Shown: positions 36,201-44,662, numbered from the stretch's first letter. The stretch is 64,000 bases of DNA from Geobacter sp. (GCA_009684515.1 WKKS01000004.1:62001-126000); one strand, 5' to 3'. A program made the numbers and translations. Notes: generated by a model from the sequence alone, not told the origin.

Positions 36201-36570
36201 GTTGGTTTTGTGCTGCAGGGTCTGCGCAGTCAGACTTAAGGTTTGATTGTCTGTTTTTGGATAATACTATCCGATATAATAGCGCCACAGGAGCGTGTGT
36301 CCAGGACAATTGGCTACGCAGCGCGTGCTGAATTAAAAAACAAAGATAGAAGAAGAGCAGTTACAATGCCGTTACAGATTTATCCGGTTGGATGGTCGCT
36401 TTCAATCCCATACCATGAAGAATGGAAAACAGGTTCGACAAAGCCGGATTACCCCGTGGTGAAAGCATGCGGTACAGGCTCTCCCTTGGCGAACTATGCT
36501 GCGATTTCCCAAATCAGGAGAGCACTTTTCATAACCCCTCTGTCACCATTAATTCACAAATATCTGCCCG
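36201..36570. other. Stretch without a recognisable gene, upstream of pstS
   Basis: No convincing gene. On the plus strand GGATA-ATAC-TATCC (36259-36272) is an inverted repeat directly before TATAAT (36275-36280), so a regulated promoter is possible, but no good -35 is seen. An open frame from about 36366 (ATG after GAAGAAGAG) reads through into the antisense of the HEPN gene and has no family-like sequence. Confidence 0.4.
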
Positions 36571-36954
36571 TTAACTCAAAATCTGCTCAATATGAGTCAC
36601 AAGCTCGGCCACCTTTTCAAGAACCTCTTCCCTTTCCGGAAAACCGCAATCGTCCCCTGCATCGTCATATCTGAAATGAACTGCAAAAATGGTCAGATCC
36701 GGGAGGTCGGAAAACCTGCTGCAATCGACCCCCAGGTTTTTCAATGTATCCAACAACAAGCCAAGGTCGTGCGTAAAACCGTAACTACCACCCAAGGCAG
36801 CAATCCAGGCTTTCAGCGTTTTTTCGACAGCTTGCTGGGCATGAAAACCAAAAATTTCATACGCAAAAATATCCGTGTCCAACATTCCGCCAAGTGCCTT
36901 CAAATCACGACGGGCAATGGCAAGCATCTGCCGCGCATGGTCAAGGTCGGACAT
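36571..36954 (-). CDS. HEPN-domain protein (probable toxin of an MNT-HEPN pair)
   Basis: 127 residues from the chosen ATG 36954. The start follows family usage (MSDLDHARQMLAIARRDL); an ATG at 36993 is open. Family features are the helix FGFHAQQAVEKTLKAWIA, the conserved YGFTHDLGLLLDTL and the C-terminal FAVHFRYDD. HEPN proteins of this type pair with small nucleotidyltransferases; some are RNases, others are neutralised by AMP transfer. The Arg-x4-6-His RNase motif of the HepT group is not clearly present, so RNase activity is uncertain. It overlaps the MNT gene by 14 bp. Confidence 0.85.
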   Translation of the reverse strand: MSDLDHARQMLAIARRDLKALGGMLDTDIFAYEIFGFHAQQAVEKTLKAWIAALGGSYGFTHDLGLLLDTLKNLGVDCSRFSDLPDLTIFAVHFRYDDAGDDCGFPEREEVLEKVAELVTHIEQILS

Positions 36955-37276
36955 ACAACTCCTTCCCCTCTCGCAATGCGTGAGAAATGACATGATTCAG
37001 AGTGTTGCGCCAGCGTTCAACCTCATCAATCGAATAAACCAGGATGTCCTTTGCAACGCTAAAACCAGCAAGCGCCCTGTTGATGCGGCCTGTCTCGCGG
37101 AAACGGCTTCTCCCCTCACCAAACGGAGCATCTTCGATAACCAGCAGATCAACGTCCGAACCTTCATGAGTTTGACCACGCGCAGACGAACCAAACAGGA
37201 TAATCCGCACCGGATTAACTTCCTTGACGATACATTCTGCCATCTGGTTGATAATATTGTCATCAATTGTAGTCAT
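36941..37276 (-). CDS. Minimal nucleotidyltransferase (MNT) of the HEPN pair
   Basis: 111 residues of the DNA polymerase beta nucleotidyltransferase superfamily. The signature FGSSARGQTHEGSDVDLLV gives the GS helix and the metal-binding DxD. In characterised MntA-HepT pairs the MNT is the antitoxin and adenylylates the HEPN toxin. GAGG precedes the ATG. It is the first gene of the pair, transcribed in the same direction as phoBR upstream and pstS downstream, but is not a known part of the phosphate regulon. Confidence 0.88.
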   Translation of the reverse strand: MTTIDDNIINQMAECIVKEVNPVRIILFGSSARGQTHEGSDVDLLVIEDAPFGEGRSRFRETGRINRALAGFSVAKDILVYSIDEVERWRNTLNHVISHALREGKELYVRP

Positions 37277-37646
37277 GGGAACCTCGCAGATAAGCTGCGG
37301 CTTGAATATTACGATATGGCCCTGATTCCACTCACTGACAGAGCAAAACGATATCGGAAGGCACCTTGATTCGCTTCACCAAAACCCGGTGAATACCTGT
37401 TGCCATGCCCAGCCGGTCGTTCTCTGATCCTGTCTCAGATTCATGTTCATTGTATTGAAAAAAGGCTTAACTCTGCAGAACGGAAATATGAACTGTGTAT
37501 AACATAGTCGGGCGAAGTAACGGAAGGAGTTTTGTATCGAGGAAATGATGGGCAATCGCAGGCTTCCCGGCACAGGAGAAGCCCTCCTGTTCCAGACCGT
37601 TGACGCCAGGACGACGGATTGAACTGGATAAATTGTCAAGCTGCTA
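37277..37646. other. Stretch without a recognisable gene, between phoR and the MNT gene
   Basis: No supported gene. Downstream of phoR on the minus strand GGCTTC and GAAGCC (37560-37585 region) can form a 6-bp hairpin with an 11-nt loop but without a T-tract, so a factor-independent terminator is not clear. A minus-strand frame of 87 codons has no family-like sequence. Confidence 0.35.
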
Positions 37647-39404
37647 TCACACCTTCCTCAAGGTAAACGAGAAAATAGATCCCTTGCCGATTTCGCTGGT
37701 TACCGAAACATCCCCGCCATGCAGTTGCACGATATGCTTCACGATCGCCAGACCCAGGCCTGTGCCGCCCTGTTCACGGGTTCGGGCCTCGTCCACCCGG
37801 TAAAAACGCTCGAAAATGCGCGGCAGATCCCTGAAGGGGATGCCGATGCCGGTGTCGGCCACCGAGACCCGGACAAATTCACCGATGTCTTCCGTAAAGA
37901 GCCGGATGCTGCCGTTCTCGTGGGTGTATTTGATGGCATTCTCCAAAAGGTTGACCAGCACCTGTTCCAGCCGCCCCTGATCAGCCAACACCAGCGGCAA
38001 TGAACAGCCTGAAGATTCGTTGATTATGGTGATTCCCTTCTGATCGGAACCATCCTGAAGCAGCATGCAGGCCCTGGAAATTGTGCCGCCGACATCCATT
38101 GGACAAAGGTTCATCAAGGCTCCCTTGGTTTCCAGGTGCGACAGCGCCAGAACATCGTTGATCAGGTTGGTCAGGCGCTCGGAGTGGCTGGCGATAATTT
38201 CCACAAAACGCTTGGCACGACCCGGGTCCGCCTCAAGCGCGCCGTCCAGCAAGGTTTCGGCGTAACCTTTGATGATCGTTACCGGTGTTCGCAATTCGTG
38301 GGAAACATTGGCGACAAAGTCACGCCGCATGTTCTCGACCCGCTTCAGATCGCTGATGTCGTGAAAGACCGCCACAACCCCCTGCCTGACACCATTGACC
38401 TCCAGCGGCACCCAATGCGTAAAAAGCGTGACGTTGTTCGGCTGGATCGATATTTCCCGCAGCAGCTCCTTCTCACCCAGGCGCGCAAGGTCATTGAAGG
38501 CTTCCAGCAGGTCGGGATGTCGGGAAATCTCCACCAGCTTTTTCCCCTCCACCTCCCCTTCGAGGGAGAACAGACTGCGGAAAGCTGGATTAACCAGGGT
38601 TATAAGGCCATCCGGTGCGGTCACCATAACCCCCTCGCCCATGCTGTTCAGGATTGTGTCCAGGCGCTGTTTTTCTGTGGAAAGGCGCCGGACCTGGTCT
38701 TCAATCCGGTCCGACATGTCATTCAGCACACCGGCCAACATGCCGATCTCATCATTGGATTCAACCTTGATTCTGACCCCCCGGCAGCCATGCCCGATGC
38801 GGGCGGCGGCGTCAGCCATATCGCGCAGCGGTCGCGTGGTCAGATTGGAGAATATTCCGCTGAACAGCAGCGCTATCAGAACTGTCACCGCCGTTGCGCC
38901 GCCAATCAGGCCATGCAGCAGGGTGCGGGTGGAGGCAAGATACTCCAGCGGCATGGCCAGACGAACCACTCCTTCACCGTTCCCCCTGCCATAGCTCATG
39001 GCCGAGTAGAGCATTGTGGTACGCAGGGTATCGGAATAGCGCAGGCTGCTTCCAGATCCGTTTTCAAGCGCCTCCTGGACTTCAGGCCGTTGCAGGTGGT
39101 TTTCAAGCTGTGGCAGACGGGCTTTTCCAACATCGGAATCGGCAGTAACCGTGCCGTCCGGGGCAATCAGCGTAACCCTGGCCTTGATTGCCGTCCCGAC
39201 TGTTTCCGCAAGCTGCTGAGGGGACTGCGCCCCGTTGCTGTTCATCACCAGTAGCCGGGCCAGTTGGGTCTGGCTGGCAAGATTGGCCCGACTCTCTTCG
39301 ATCATCTCCTTCTGCAAGACATGATCGATGTAAAAGTAGAAGCTGCCCGTAATCAGCAGAATCAGGAAGATGTAGGAAAACATCAGCTTGGTGCGGAATT
39401 TCAT
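37647..39404 (-). CDS. phoR: Phosphate regulon sensor histidine kinase PhoR
   Basis: 585 residues from ATG 39404, which has GGAGGAG upstream (E. coli PhoR 431). Order: membrane segment (about 8-28), extracytoplasmic sensor domain of about 140 residues, second membrane segment (LIGGATAVTVLIALLFSGIF), HAMP, PAS (LNSMGEGVMVTAPDGLITLV), H-box FVANVSHELRTPVTIIKGYA, N-box LVNLLENAIKYT and ATP lids DTGIGIP and GTGLGLAIV. The periplasmic domain makes it the longer, Bacillus-like layout. It phosphorylates PhoB and is held off by PstSCAB-PhoU. It starts 4 bp after phoB. Confidence 0.92.
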   Translation of the reverse strand: MKFRTKLMFSYIFLILLITGSFYFYIDHVLQKEMIEESRANLASQTQLARLLVMNSNGAQSPQQLAETVGTAIKARVTLIAPDGTVTADSDVGKARLPQLENHLQRPEVQEALENGSGSSLRYSDTLRTTMLYSAMSYGRGNGEGVVRLAMPLEYLASTRTLLHGLIGGATAVTVLIALLFSGIFSNLTTRPLRDMADAAARIGHGCRGVRIKVESNDEIGMLAGVLNDMSDRIEDQVRRLSTEKQRLDTILNSMGEGVMVTAPDGLITLVNPAFRSLFSLEGEVEGKKLVEISRHPDLLEAFNDLARLGEKELLREISIQPNNVTLFTHWVPLEVNGVRQGVVAVFHDISDLKRVENMRRDFVANVSHELRTPVTIIKGYAETLLDGALEADPGRAKRFVEIIASHSERLTNLINDVLALSHLETKGALMNLCPMDVGGTISRACMLLQDGSDQKGITIINESSGCSLPLVLADQGRLEQVLVNLLENAIKYTHENGSIRLFTEDIGEFVRVSVADTGIGIPFRDLPRIFERFYRVDEARTREQGGTGLGLAIVKHIVQLHGGDVSVTSEIGKGSIFSFTLRKV

Positions 39405-39408
39405 GGGT

Positions 39409-40086
39409 TTACTCCTCCAGCTTGTAGCCGAAGCCGCGCACGGTTTTGATAATATCACCGGGAGCCCCCAGCTTGCCTCGCAGACGTGTCACATGGGTGT
39501 CAACAGTTCGCGTATCACCGACATTGTAATAACTCCAGACGTCCTGCAGCAGTTTTTCCCGGCTGTGAACGCGACCTTTTTTCTCCGCCAGATACATCAG
39601 CAGCTTGAACTCGGTGCTGGTCAGTTCGATCTCGTTTCCGGCGCTGACAACCCGGTGCCGTTGCTGATCAATCACAATATCTCCGATTTTAAGCAGTTCC
39701 GGAGGAGGGGCGGAATGCTCGAAGCGCCTCATGACCGACTTCACCCGCAGGAGCACCTCCCGCATCGAAAAAGGTTTGACGATATAGTCGTCAGCGCCGA
39801 CCTCGAAGCCGACCACCCGGTCAATCTCGTCACCTTTGGCAGTTATCATGATAATCGGGATCTGGGCGGTGCGCGGTTCCTTGCGGAGTGCCTTGCAAAC
39901 CTCGGTACCCAGCAGGCCCGGCAGCATCAGATCCAGCAGGATCAGATCCGGCAGTTCGGCAGCAGCCCTTTCCAGCCCGGTCTTGCCGTCATGGACACAG
40001 TGAGCGTCATAACCTTCCTTTTCCAGATTGAAGGCCAAAAGTTCGGCCAGGTCCTTTTCATCCTCGATAATCAGCACTTTTTTCAT
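39409..40086 (-). CDS. phoB: Phosphate regulon response regulator PhoB
   Basis: 225 residues from ATG 40086 (E. coli 229). Receiver domain starts KKVLIIEDEKDLAELLAFNL with the acidic pocket; the phospho-acceptor Asp is in LPDLILLDLMLPG; Lys in MITAKG. The C-terminal OmpR-type winged helix has ELTSTEFKLLMYLAEKKGRV and SREKLLQDVW, with RTVDTHVTRLRGKLG as the recognition helix region. It binds Pho boxes; one lies upstream of this gene, so it is probably autoregulated. Confidence 0.95.
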   Translation of the reverse strand: MKKVLIIEDEKDLAELLAFNLEKEGYDAHCVHDGKTGLERAAAELPDLILLDLMLPGLLGTEVCKALRKEPRTAQIPIIMITAKGDEIDRVVGFEVGADDYIVKPFSMREVLLRVKSVMRRFEHSAPPPELLKIGDIVIDQQRHRVVSAGNEIELTSTEFKLLMYLAEKKGRVHSREKLLQDVWSYYNVGDTRTVDTHVTRLRGKLGAPGDIIKTVRGFGYKLEE

Positions 40087-40142
40087 GTCAGGCCCCTGCT
40101 CTGATCCAGATTGTAGCGATAACTTTACCTCTATCGTGACGT

Positions 40143-40176
40143 TTTGTAACACACAATTGTTACAGTTGTGTTTCAG
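40143..40176 (-). promoter_or_regulatory. Pho box and -10 of the phoBR promoter
   Basis: On the minus strand CTGAAAC-ACAA-CTGTAAC (40159-40176) gives two 7-bp repeats at 11-bp pitch, followed after exactly 10 nt by TACAAA (40143-40148) as -10. The layout is the same as at the pst promoter. GTAAC and GTTAC here also form a partial inverted repeat. Confidence 0.7.
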
Positions 40177-40309
40177 CTTGATAACTATTGTGTAGAAACA
40201 GTCGATTCAGTTGGGCAAATCAACTTTTAACAAACAATTTATCCGATCTACACATGATCGTAACAGTCATCGGATATAGTTGCGTCAAAACAGAGAGGAG
40301 AAATTTAAT

Positions 40310-40492
40310 ATGAAAATCAGATTGAACGAGGATTATTACTCATGGTGCTGCGATTGGTGCGACAGCGAAAATCGGGTGCTCTGGGCAAGGATGGAGTATG
40401 GCATAACCTGCGGCGCCTGCCACCGTCCGATGACAATCCAGCCGCCGAATCAAAACGTCGTGAACGGCACGATTGCAGCGGGGTTATATTAG
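40310..40492 (+). CDS. Small cysteine-rich (zinc-ribbon-like) protein
   Basis: 60 residues from ATG 40310, with AGAGAGGAG upstream. Four paired cysteines, WCCDWCDS and CGACH, about 20 residues apart, look like a small zinc-ribbon. The rest (MKIRLNEDYYSW; VLWARMEYGI) is polar and without signal peptide or membrane segment. I do not recognise the family. It diverges from phoB, sharing a 223-bp intergenic region with the Pho box, so co-regulation is possible. The next small gene starts 2 bp after its stop. Confidence 0.6.
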   Translation: MKIRLNEDYYSWCCDWCDSENRVLWARMEYGITCGACHRPMTIQPPNQNVVNGTIAAGLY

Positions 40493-40494
40493 CC

Positions 40495-40683
40495 ATGCGG
40501 AAAGTACTGACATCACTGGTTCAACGGTTACGTTCGCCCATGCGCAGCGGTTTCGCCGAACTGGATCTGCAGATAGAAAAATTGCGTACGCTGCGCGATT
40601 CCTATCAGGCAACCTTCACCGAACGGAAACATTTCCAGACAACTGATTTAACAAAAAAGGGAGAGTGCTGGTGCACGCAGTAA
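40495..40683 (+). CDS. Small hypothetical protein
   Basis: 62 residues from ATG 40495, two bases after the stop of the cysteine-rich gene. Sequence is basic and helical (SLVQRLRSPMRSGFAELDLQ, then IEKLRTLRDSYQATFTERKH) and ends with KKGECWCTQ, which adds two cysteines. No signal peptide or membrane segment. I do not recognise a family; the close spacing is the main reason to believe it is a gene. A longer frame begins at 40342, but it overlaps the upstream gene in another frame. Confidence 0.4.
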   Translation: MRKVLTSLVQRLRSPMRSGFAELDLQIEKLRTLRDSYQATFTERKHFQTTDLTKKGECWCTQ

Positions 40684-40695
40684 GAGCAGACTGCG

Positions 40696-41517
40696 TTAGT
40701 GGCCGCGATACAGCTGCATCAGGTAAATCACAATCTCGATCGCAATCAGCACGATGATAATCCACTCCAGGCGGGCGGAACGGCGGGCATGGGAAAGGCT
40801 GGTAAAAACATCGGTCATGTCCAGCAGTGTCTCCGATTTGTGCTTGATCTCCTGATATCGCTGGCTCAACTCGAACAATCTGGCCATAGTGCGATAAAGG
40901 CGGTCCGCCTCCGGATTGTCCCAGGTGCTGTCCGGCTTGTCCAGCACCATGATATGGGCGATCGATGTGAACTTGAAGCTCAGGATGGACGATGCCAACC
41001 GGGCCATATCCCGGTCCGGCAGCTCCAGCCTCCCTTTGCCAAGATTGGCGATCAGACTCTCCACCTCATCGAAAACAACATCAATCCGCTCTTCAATCCG
41101 CTCCAACGCCACCGATTTTGCAATCACAAAACATATGATATCCATGAATTCCAGCTCAAAGTGGTGCATCACGGCAAAGTCGTTGGTGATGGCCGGTTCG
41201 CGCTCCGGATCGATTTCCAGCCGGTATTCATCGCGATGCGGCAGTTGTGGCTGCCCCTTCAGATTATCGACATAAGTCGGCAGACCATCCAGAAAACGGG
41301 CGATGATATCGCCGGTGCAGTTAAGGAAGACCACTCCGCCGAAGTAGTACAGATAAACCTGCTCCACATCACTGACAGCAAGCGCCGAAAAGGTCACCGG
41401 ACTAAGCTTCATCGGCTCTTCCCAACGATACCGGCGGGTTATGCCGAGCTTCGCCGCCAGCCGGTTCAGATCAAGCTCACCGGCAAAAGCAAACGCATTG
41501 AAGGAATAAACTTCCAT
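40696..41517 (-). CDS. RMD1/YagE-family (DUF155) protein
   Basis: 273 residues. The family core is seen as VYSFNAFAFAGELDLNRLAAKL, FGGVVFLNCTGDIIARFL, and the C-terminal KHKSETLLDMTDVFTSLSHA with ARRSARLEWIIIVLIAIEIV, one membrane anchor at the very end. Eukaryotic relatives (Rmd1, RMND1) act in mitochondria; bacterial function is not defined. The gene lies about 90 bp downstream of a CorA-like transporter on the same strand. A shared role is suggested only by this position. Confidence 0.82.
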   Translation of the reverse strand: MEVYSFNAFAFAGELDLNRLAAKLGITRRYRWEEPMKLSPVTFSALAVSDVEQVYLYYFGGVVFLNCTGDIIARFLDGLPTYVDNLKGQPQLPHRDEYRLEIDPEREPAITNDFAVMHHFELEFMDIICFVIAKSVALERIEERIDVVFDEVESLIANLGKGRLELPDRDMARLASSILSFKFTSIAHIMVLDKPDSTWDNPEADRLYRTMARLFELSQRYQEIKHKSETLLDMTDVFTSLSHARRSARLEWIIIVLIAIEIVIYLMQLYRGH

Positions 41518-41604
41518 AAAACAGCACCCTGCGGAATGTGGATTTATTGAGAGCCTACTACTGCTTTTAATTATTTCAAGCGATGGGAGGCGAAACGATG
41601 GCCA

Positions 41605-42897
41605 TCATCTCCGGACCTTGTGGCGATTCTCGAAAAATTTGAGAATGATATAAGTGATCCAGGCGACAACAAACAGCCCGACCGTAAAAATCGCATATGA
41701 CAGCGGCCAGGGGATATGCTTGGTCATCATCGAAAATTCCGACATGCCGCCGATACCGGCAATCACGTTGAGCGGCATGAAGATCACGCTGAGGATGGTC
41801 AGGCGATAGATGACCCGGTTCTGGTTGATGTTGATGAAACCGACCGTGGCATCCATCAGGAAGTTGATCTTGTCGAACAGAAAGGCGGTGTGCCCGTCCA
41901 GCGATTCGATGTCACGCAGAATCTGCTGGGCATCCTCCAGCTGAAGCGCGGAAAGGAGCTTGCGGCGGATCAGGAAGGTCAGGGCGCGGCGCGTATCCAG
42001 CACATTGCGGCGGATGCGGCCGTTCAGATCCTCCTCCTCGGCGATATCGGCCAGTGTTTCGGCAGCTTCTTCGTCGGTCATCTTTTCACTGAGCACCTTC
42101 TTGCCGACCTCGCCCAGTTCGGTATAGATTTCTTCCAGAGAATCGGCCGAATACTCGGCATCGGCGGCGTAAAGATCCAGCAGCATATCCATGCCGTCGG
42201 AGACGGAGCCGGCCTGTATTCTGGCGCGCAGACGCTGCAGGCGGAAAACCGGCAGTTCTTCCTCACGGACCGAAAAGAGGATGTCACGGTAAAGGATGAA
42301 AGCCACGGCGACGTTGCGGGAATCCCCTTCCCGGTCGAGCAGAAAGTCGGAATGCAGGTGAATCCCGCCATTTTCCTCCACATAAAAACGGGCGCTGGAC
42401 TCGATATCGGTCAGGTCCTCCGGATCAGGCAGCTCCAGGTCGAAGTACTGTCCGATCTTTAGACGGTCATCTTTTGTAGTGCCAACCAGATCGACCCAGA
42501 TCGGTTTGATACCTTCCAAATCCTCTACCGATTCAATCGTGGTCTGCCTCAAGCGCCCATGCGCCAGTTCGAAAGCGTTAACCACGCAGGCCGCGCCCAG
42601 GTAGCTGCTGCGGGAGGCCAGCGTATCTCGGGTGGCATCGGAAACTTCGTCCAGAATTTCGTCTGCACTGCCGTCATCGATCTGCTCCCATACCAGAAAC
42701 AGATCGTCAGCTGTCAGCGCATCCAGAATCAGCGCGATTTCAGCAGGCTCAAGCTGCTCAAAAACAGCGCGGATACCGGCCAACTGCGGACTCTTTGCCG
42801 ACCCGGCCAGTCCCTGGCGAGGCAGAACCTGCTTGTGGTCCACATCTTCCGCAAGCCTGTATTTTGACAGGAGTTCCTGAACTTTTTGAAGTGACAC
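41605..42897 (-). CDS. CorA-family metal transporter with MgtE-type N-terminal domain
   Basis: 430 residues from GTG 42897; AAGGCGG upstream is a weak ribosome binding site. Residues about 30-90 (FEQLEPAEIALILDALTADD, then ADEILDEVSDATRDTL) look like the MgtE intracellular N-domain. The remainder is CorA: long helices and two C-terminal membrane segments (LTILSVIFMPLNVIAGIGG; YAIFTVGLFVVAWITYIILK). The usual GMN pore motif reads GMS here, before EFSM, so ion preference may differ from Mg2+ CorA. No MgtE transmembrane domain is present. Confidence 0.82.
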   Translation of the reverse strand: MSLQKVQELLSKYRLAEDVDHKQVLPRQGLAGSAKSPQLAGIRAVFEQLEPAEIALILDALTADDLFLVWEQIDDGSADEILDEVSDATRDTLASRSSYLGAACVVNAFELAHGRLRQTTIESVEDLEGIKPIWVDLVGTTKDDRLKIGQYFDLELPDPEDLTDIESSARFYVEENGGIHLHSDFLLDREGDSRNVAVAFILYRDILFSVREEELPVFRLQRLRARIQAGSVSDGMDMLLDLYAADAEYSADSLEEIYTELGEVGKKVLSEKMTDEEAAETLADIAEEEDLNGRIRRNVLDTRRALTFLIRRKLLSALQLEDAQQILRDIESLDGHTAFLFDKINFLMDATVGFININQNRVIYRLTILSVIFMPLNVIAGIGGMSEFSMMTKHIPWPLSYAIFTVGLFVVAWITYIILKFFENRHKVRR

Positions 42898-43017
42898 CCG
42901 GCACCCGCCTTAAGCTTATTTATCAAATCTGGTGACCTTGACCGTTTAGCACATTAACGGCAGGAAGGCAAATAATCGGCGGTTGTGAACAGCACAGTTT
43001 AAGCGGCTTTTACAGGA

Positions 43018-43899
43018 TTATGGTTCGAATGTGCCTGTGAGAGGACTGCATCCGGCCAGACCGGCAAAGTTCTCCAACAGCAGCTGATCTTCGGCCAGCA
43101 GGATCTTTTCGATATGCTCACGTTCGGCGGCGGACAGATTGATATTACGGCACAACCGGGTGAACTCGGCCACATCATTCATCCTTCCCAGAGCTGTCTG
43201 ATATTCCTTCAGCAATCCCAGTTCTACGCCATAATCACGCTCCAGTACCGGCGCCATGATCTCAAGAAAGTAGCGCCATTTTTTGATCGCAATCCGCAGG
43301 GCATGGCGCGACTCGCGCTGCTCAGGATCGGTTGCGGAAGCAAGCAGGTCAAGGATCGGCTGGAATAGTTTTACCGAGATTTCCGAAAAAAAGGTTGTGA
43401 GCGACCGCCTGTCCCCCACCCTGATGCGGTCTGCGGCCAATCCCTTCGCAATTTTATGCAGCGACTTATCAAGCTGTTTATGGTCAAAAGCTTTCAGCAC
43501 CTTATGTATCCGTTTCAGCTCCACAGTGCGCATCTCCGCGAGGACACCGCCAAGACGGCTGTCTTCCGCATTTTCAAGCGGAGCATGCGACTGGAAAAAC
43601 AGCAGCGCCTCATCAATATTGCGAAGCCCCCCCAGCGAGCGGGTCAGCTTGCGGAGGTTCCGTTTTAGCCCTCCGATGGAACCGGCACCTGACAACGGCG
43701 CAAACAATCCGACCGATGCCCGCAAGCGCCGTGACGCAACCCTCAGGTCATGGATATCATCCGGAGCGGCCCCTTTCAGGACGCAGCGCCGCAGGCGCAA
43801 CAGTTCGTCCCACTGTTTCAGCAGCACTTTTTGTGATCGCAGCAGGATGGCGTCAGTTTCAGGCGACCTATGCTTTTTTGACGATATTGCCGGTTTCAT
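43018..43899 (-). CDS. CHAD-domain protein
   Basis: 293 residues covering one CHAD domain (conserved histidine alpha-helical domain). Key features: DDIHDLRVASRRLRASVGLF near residue 45, a basic first helix (LLKQWDELLRLRRCVL), RESRHALRIAIKKWRYFLEI in the second half, and LGRMNDVAEF. CHAD domains bind polyphosphate through basic residues. No CYTH triphosphatase domain is attached. It starts inside the stop of the SixA-like gene (ATGA), so both are made together. Association with polyphosphate is a family inference. Confidence 0.9.
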   Translation of the reverse strand: MKPAISSKKHRSPETDAILLRSQKVLLKQWDELLRLRRCVLKGAAPDDIHDLRVASRRLRASVGLFAPLSGAGSIGGLKRNLRKLTRSLGGLRNIDEALLFFQSHAPLENAEDSRLGGVLAEMRTVELKRIHKVLKAFDHKQLDKSLHKIAKGLAADRIRVGDRRSLTTFFSEISVKLFQPILDLLASATDPEQRESRHALRIAIKKWRYFLEIMAPVLERDYGVELGLLKEYQTALGRMNDVAEFTRLCRNINLSAAEREHIEKILLAEDQLLLENFAGLAGCSPLTGTFEP

Positions 43900-44411
43900 T
43901 TCAGTGAAAAAGCCTTTTTAAAAGAGGTGATACGCTTCTTCCCTGGCACAAGGTACCAGAGAAATTCTGCCGGTTTTCCAGCTTTGAGCGGTTCCAGCTT
44001 CAGAGCTACGCAGGCTCCTTTTTTCAGCGGCAGCCCACCCTCACCCCGCTCTAGCAGCGCAGACACCAAAAGTCCGAGCTGCGGTTCATGCCCGACCAGC
44101 ATAACGCGCTGGCCGCGACCGCAATTTTTCAGATACTCCACAATTTCGGCAATATCGCCGCCCGGCAGCAACAGAGTGCTGGCAACCACCACATTTCTGC
44201 GGCAGGCCCGAACCGCCATGATCTCGGCCGTCTGGACGGCCCGCGTCAGCGGACTGGTTACGGTCAAACGAGTTTTGGGGCCGGACTTGGCCACTCTACA
44301 GCTCATTTTTTCAGCAGAAGAGCGCCCCTTTTCAGTCAGATGCCGCCACTCGTCCTGCAGGTTTTCCCTGCCTTGCACCGCTTCGGCATGCCGCACAACA
44401 TACAAAATCAT
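43896..44411 (-). CDS. sixA: SixA-like histidine phosphatase
   Basis: 171 residues (E. coli SixA 161). Histidine phosphatase superfamily: ILYVVRHAEAVQG carries the RHG-like RHAE motif with the catalytic His, RLTVTSPLTRAVQTAEI has the second Arg, and MLVGHEPQLGLLV the second His. SixA dephosphorylates phosphohistidine proteins such as HPt domains or PTS components. GGGAGG precedes the ATG. It is coupled to a CHAD-domain gene, a pairing seen in other genomes. Confidence 0.87.
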   Translation of the reverse strand: MILYVVRHAEAVQGRENLQDEWRHLTEKGRSSAEKMSCRVAKSGPKTRLTVTSPLTRAVQTAEIMAVRACRRNVVVASTLLLPGGDIAEIVEYLKNCGRGQRVMLVGHEPQLGLLVSALLERGEGGLPLKKGACVALKLEPLKAGKPAEFLWYLVPGKKRITSFKKAFSLK

Positions 44412-44535
44412 AAAAACCTCCCACCTGAATAGCTGTTATCAGATAACAGACATCTTTCTCCGTTAAGCACTGCTTTGTAATCAACTATAAACCTGATTGC
44501 CATCATTGCAATCAGCTCCATAAACATTTACGTGA

Positions 44536-44564
44536 TTGTAACAATTGCCCGGATGGTTAATAAT
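44536..44564 (+). promoter_or_regulatory. Probable promoter of the menaquinone operon
   Basis: TTGTAA (44536-44541), 17-nt spacer, AATAAT (44559-44564), about 100 nt upstream of the UbiD-like gene. Nothing else of this quality is seen in the 250-bp gap shared with sixA. Confidence 0.4.
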
Positions 44565-44662
44565 AGGCGCTTCAAATTTGAGGTTTGATCCGGAATGGTT
44601 TCCAAAAACGGCCGACTCAGGGCTGAACCGGACCGCCAACTGTTGTGGAATATATGTCGATT

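Noticed and set aside
36243-36674. Plus-strand frame of 143 codons upstream of pstS
   Set aside because: Low-complexity, no family-like motif, and its end runs antisense through the HEPN gene.
37376-37639. Minus-strand frame of 87 codons between phoR and the MNT gene
   Set aside because: No ribosome binding site, no recognisable motif; looks like chance open frame.
38136-39254. Long plus-strand frame of 372 codons
   Set aside because: It is antisense to phoR, whose kinase motifs are intact; such long shadows are common in GC-rich coding DNA.
41716-42462. Plus-strand frame of 248 codons
   Set aside because: Antisense to the CorA-like gene and rich in His, Gln and Asp without any motif.
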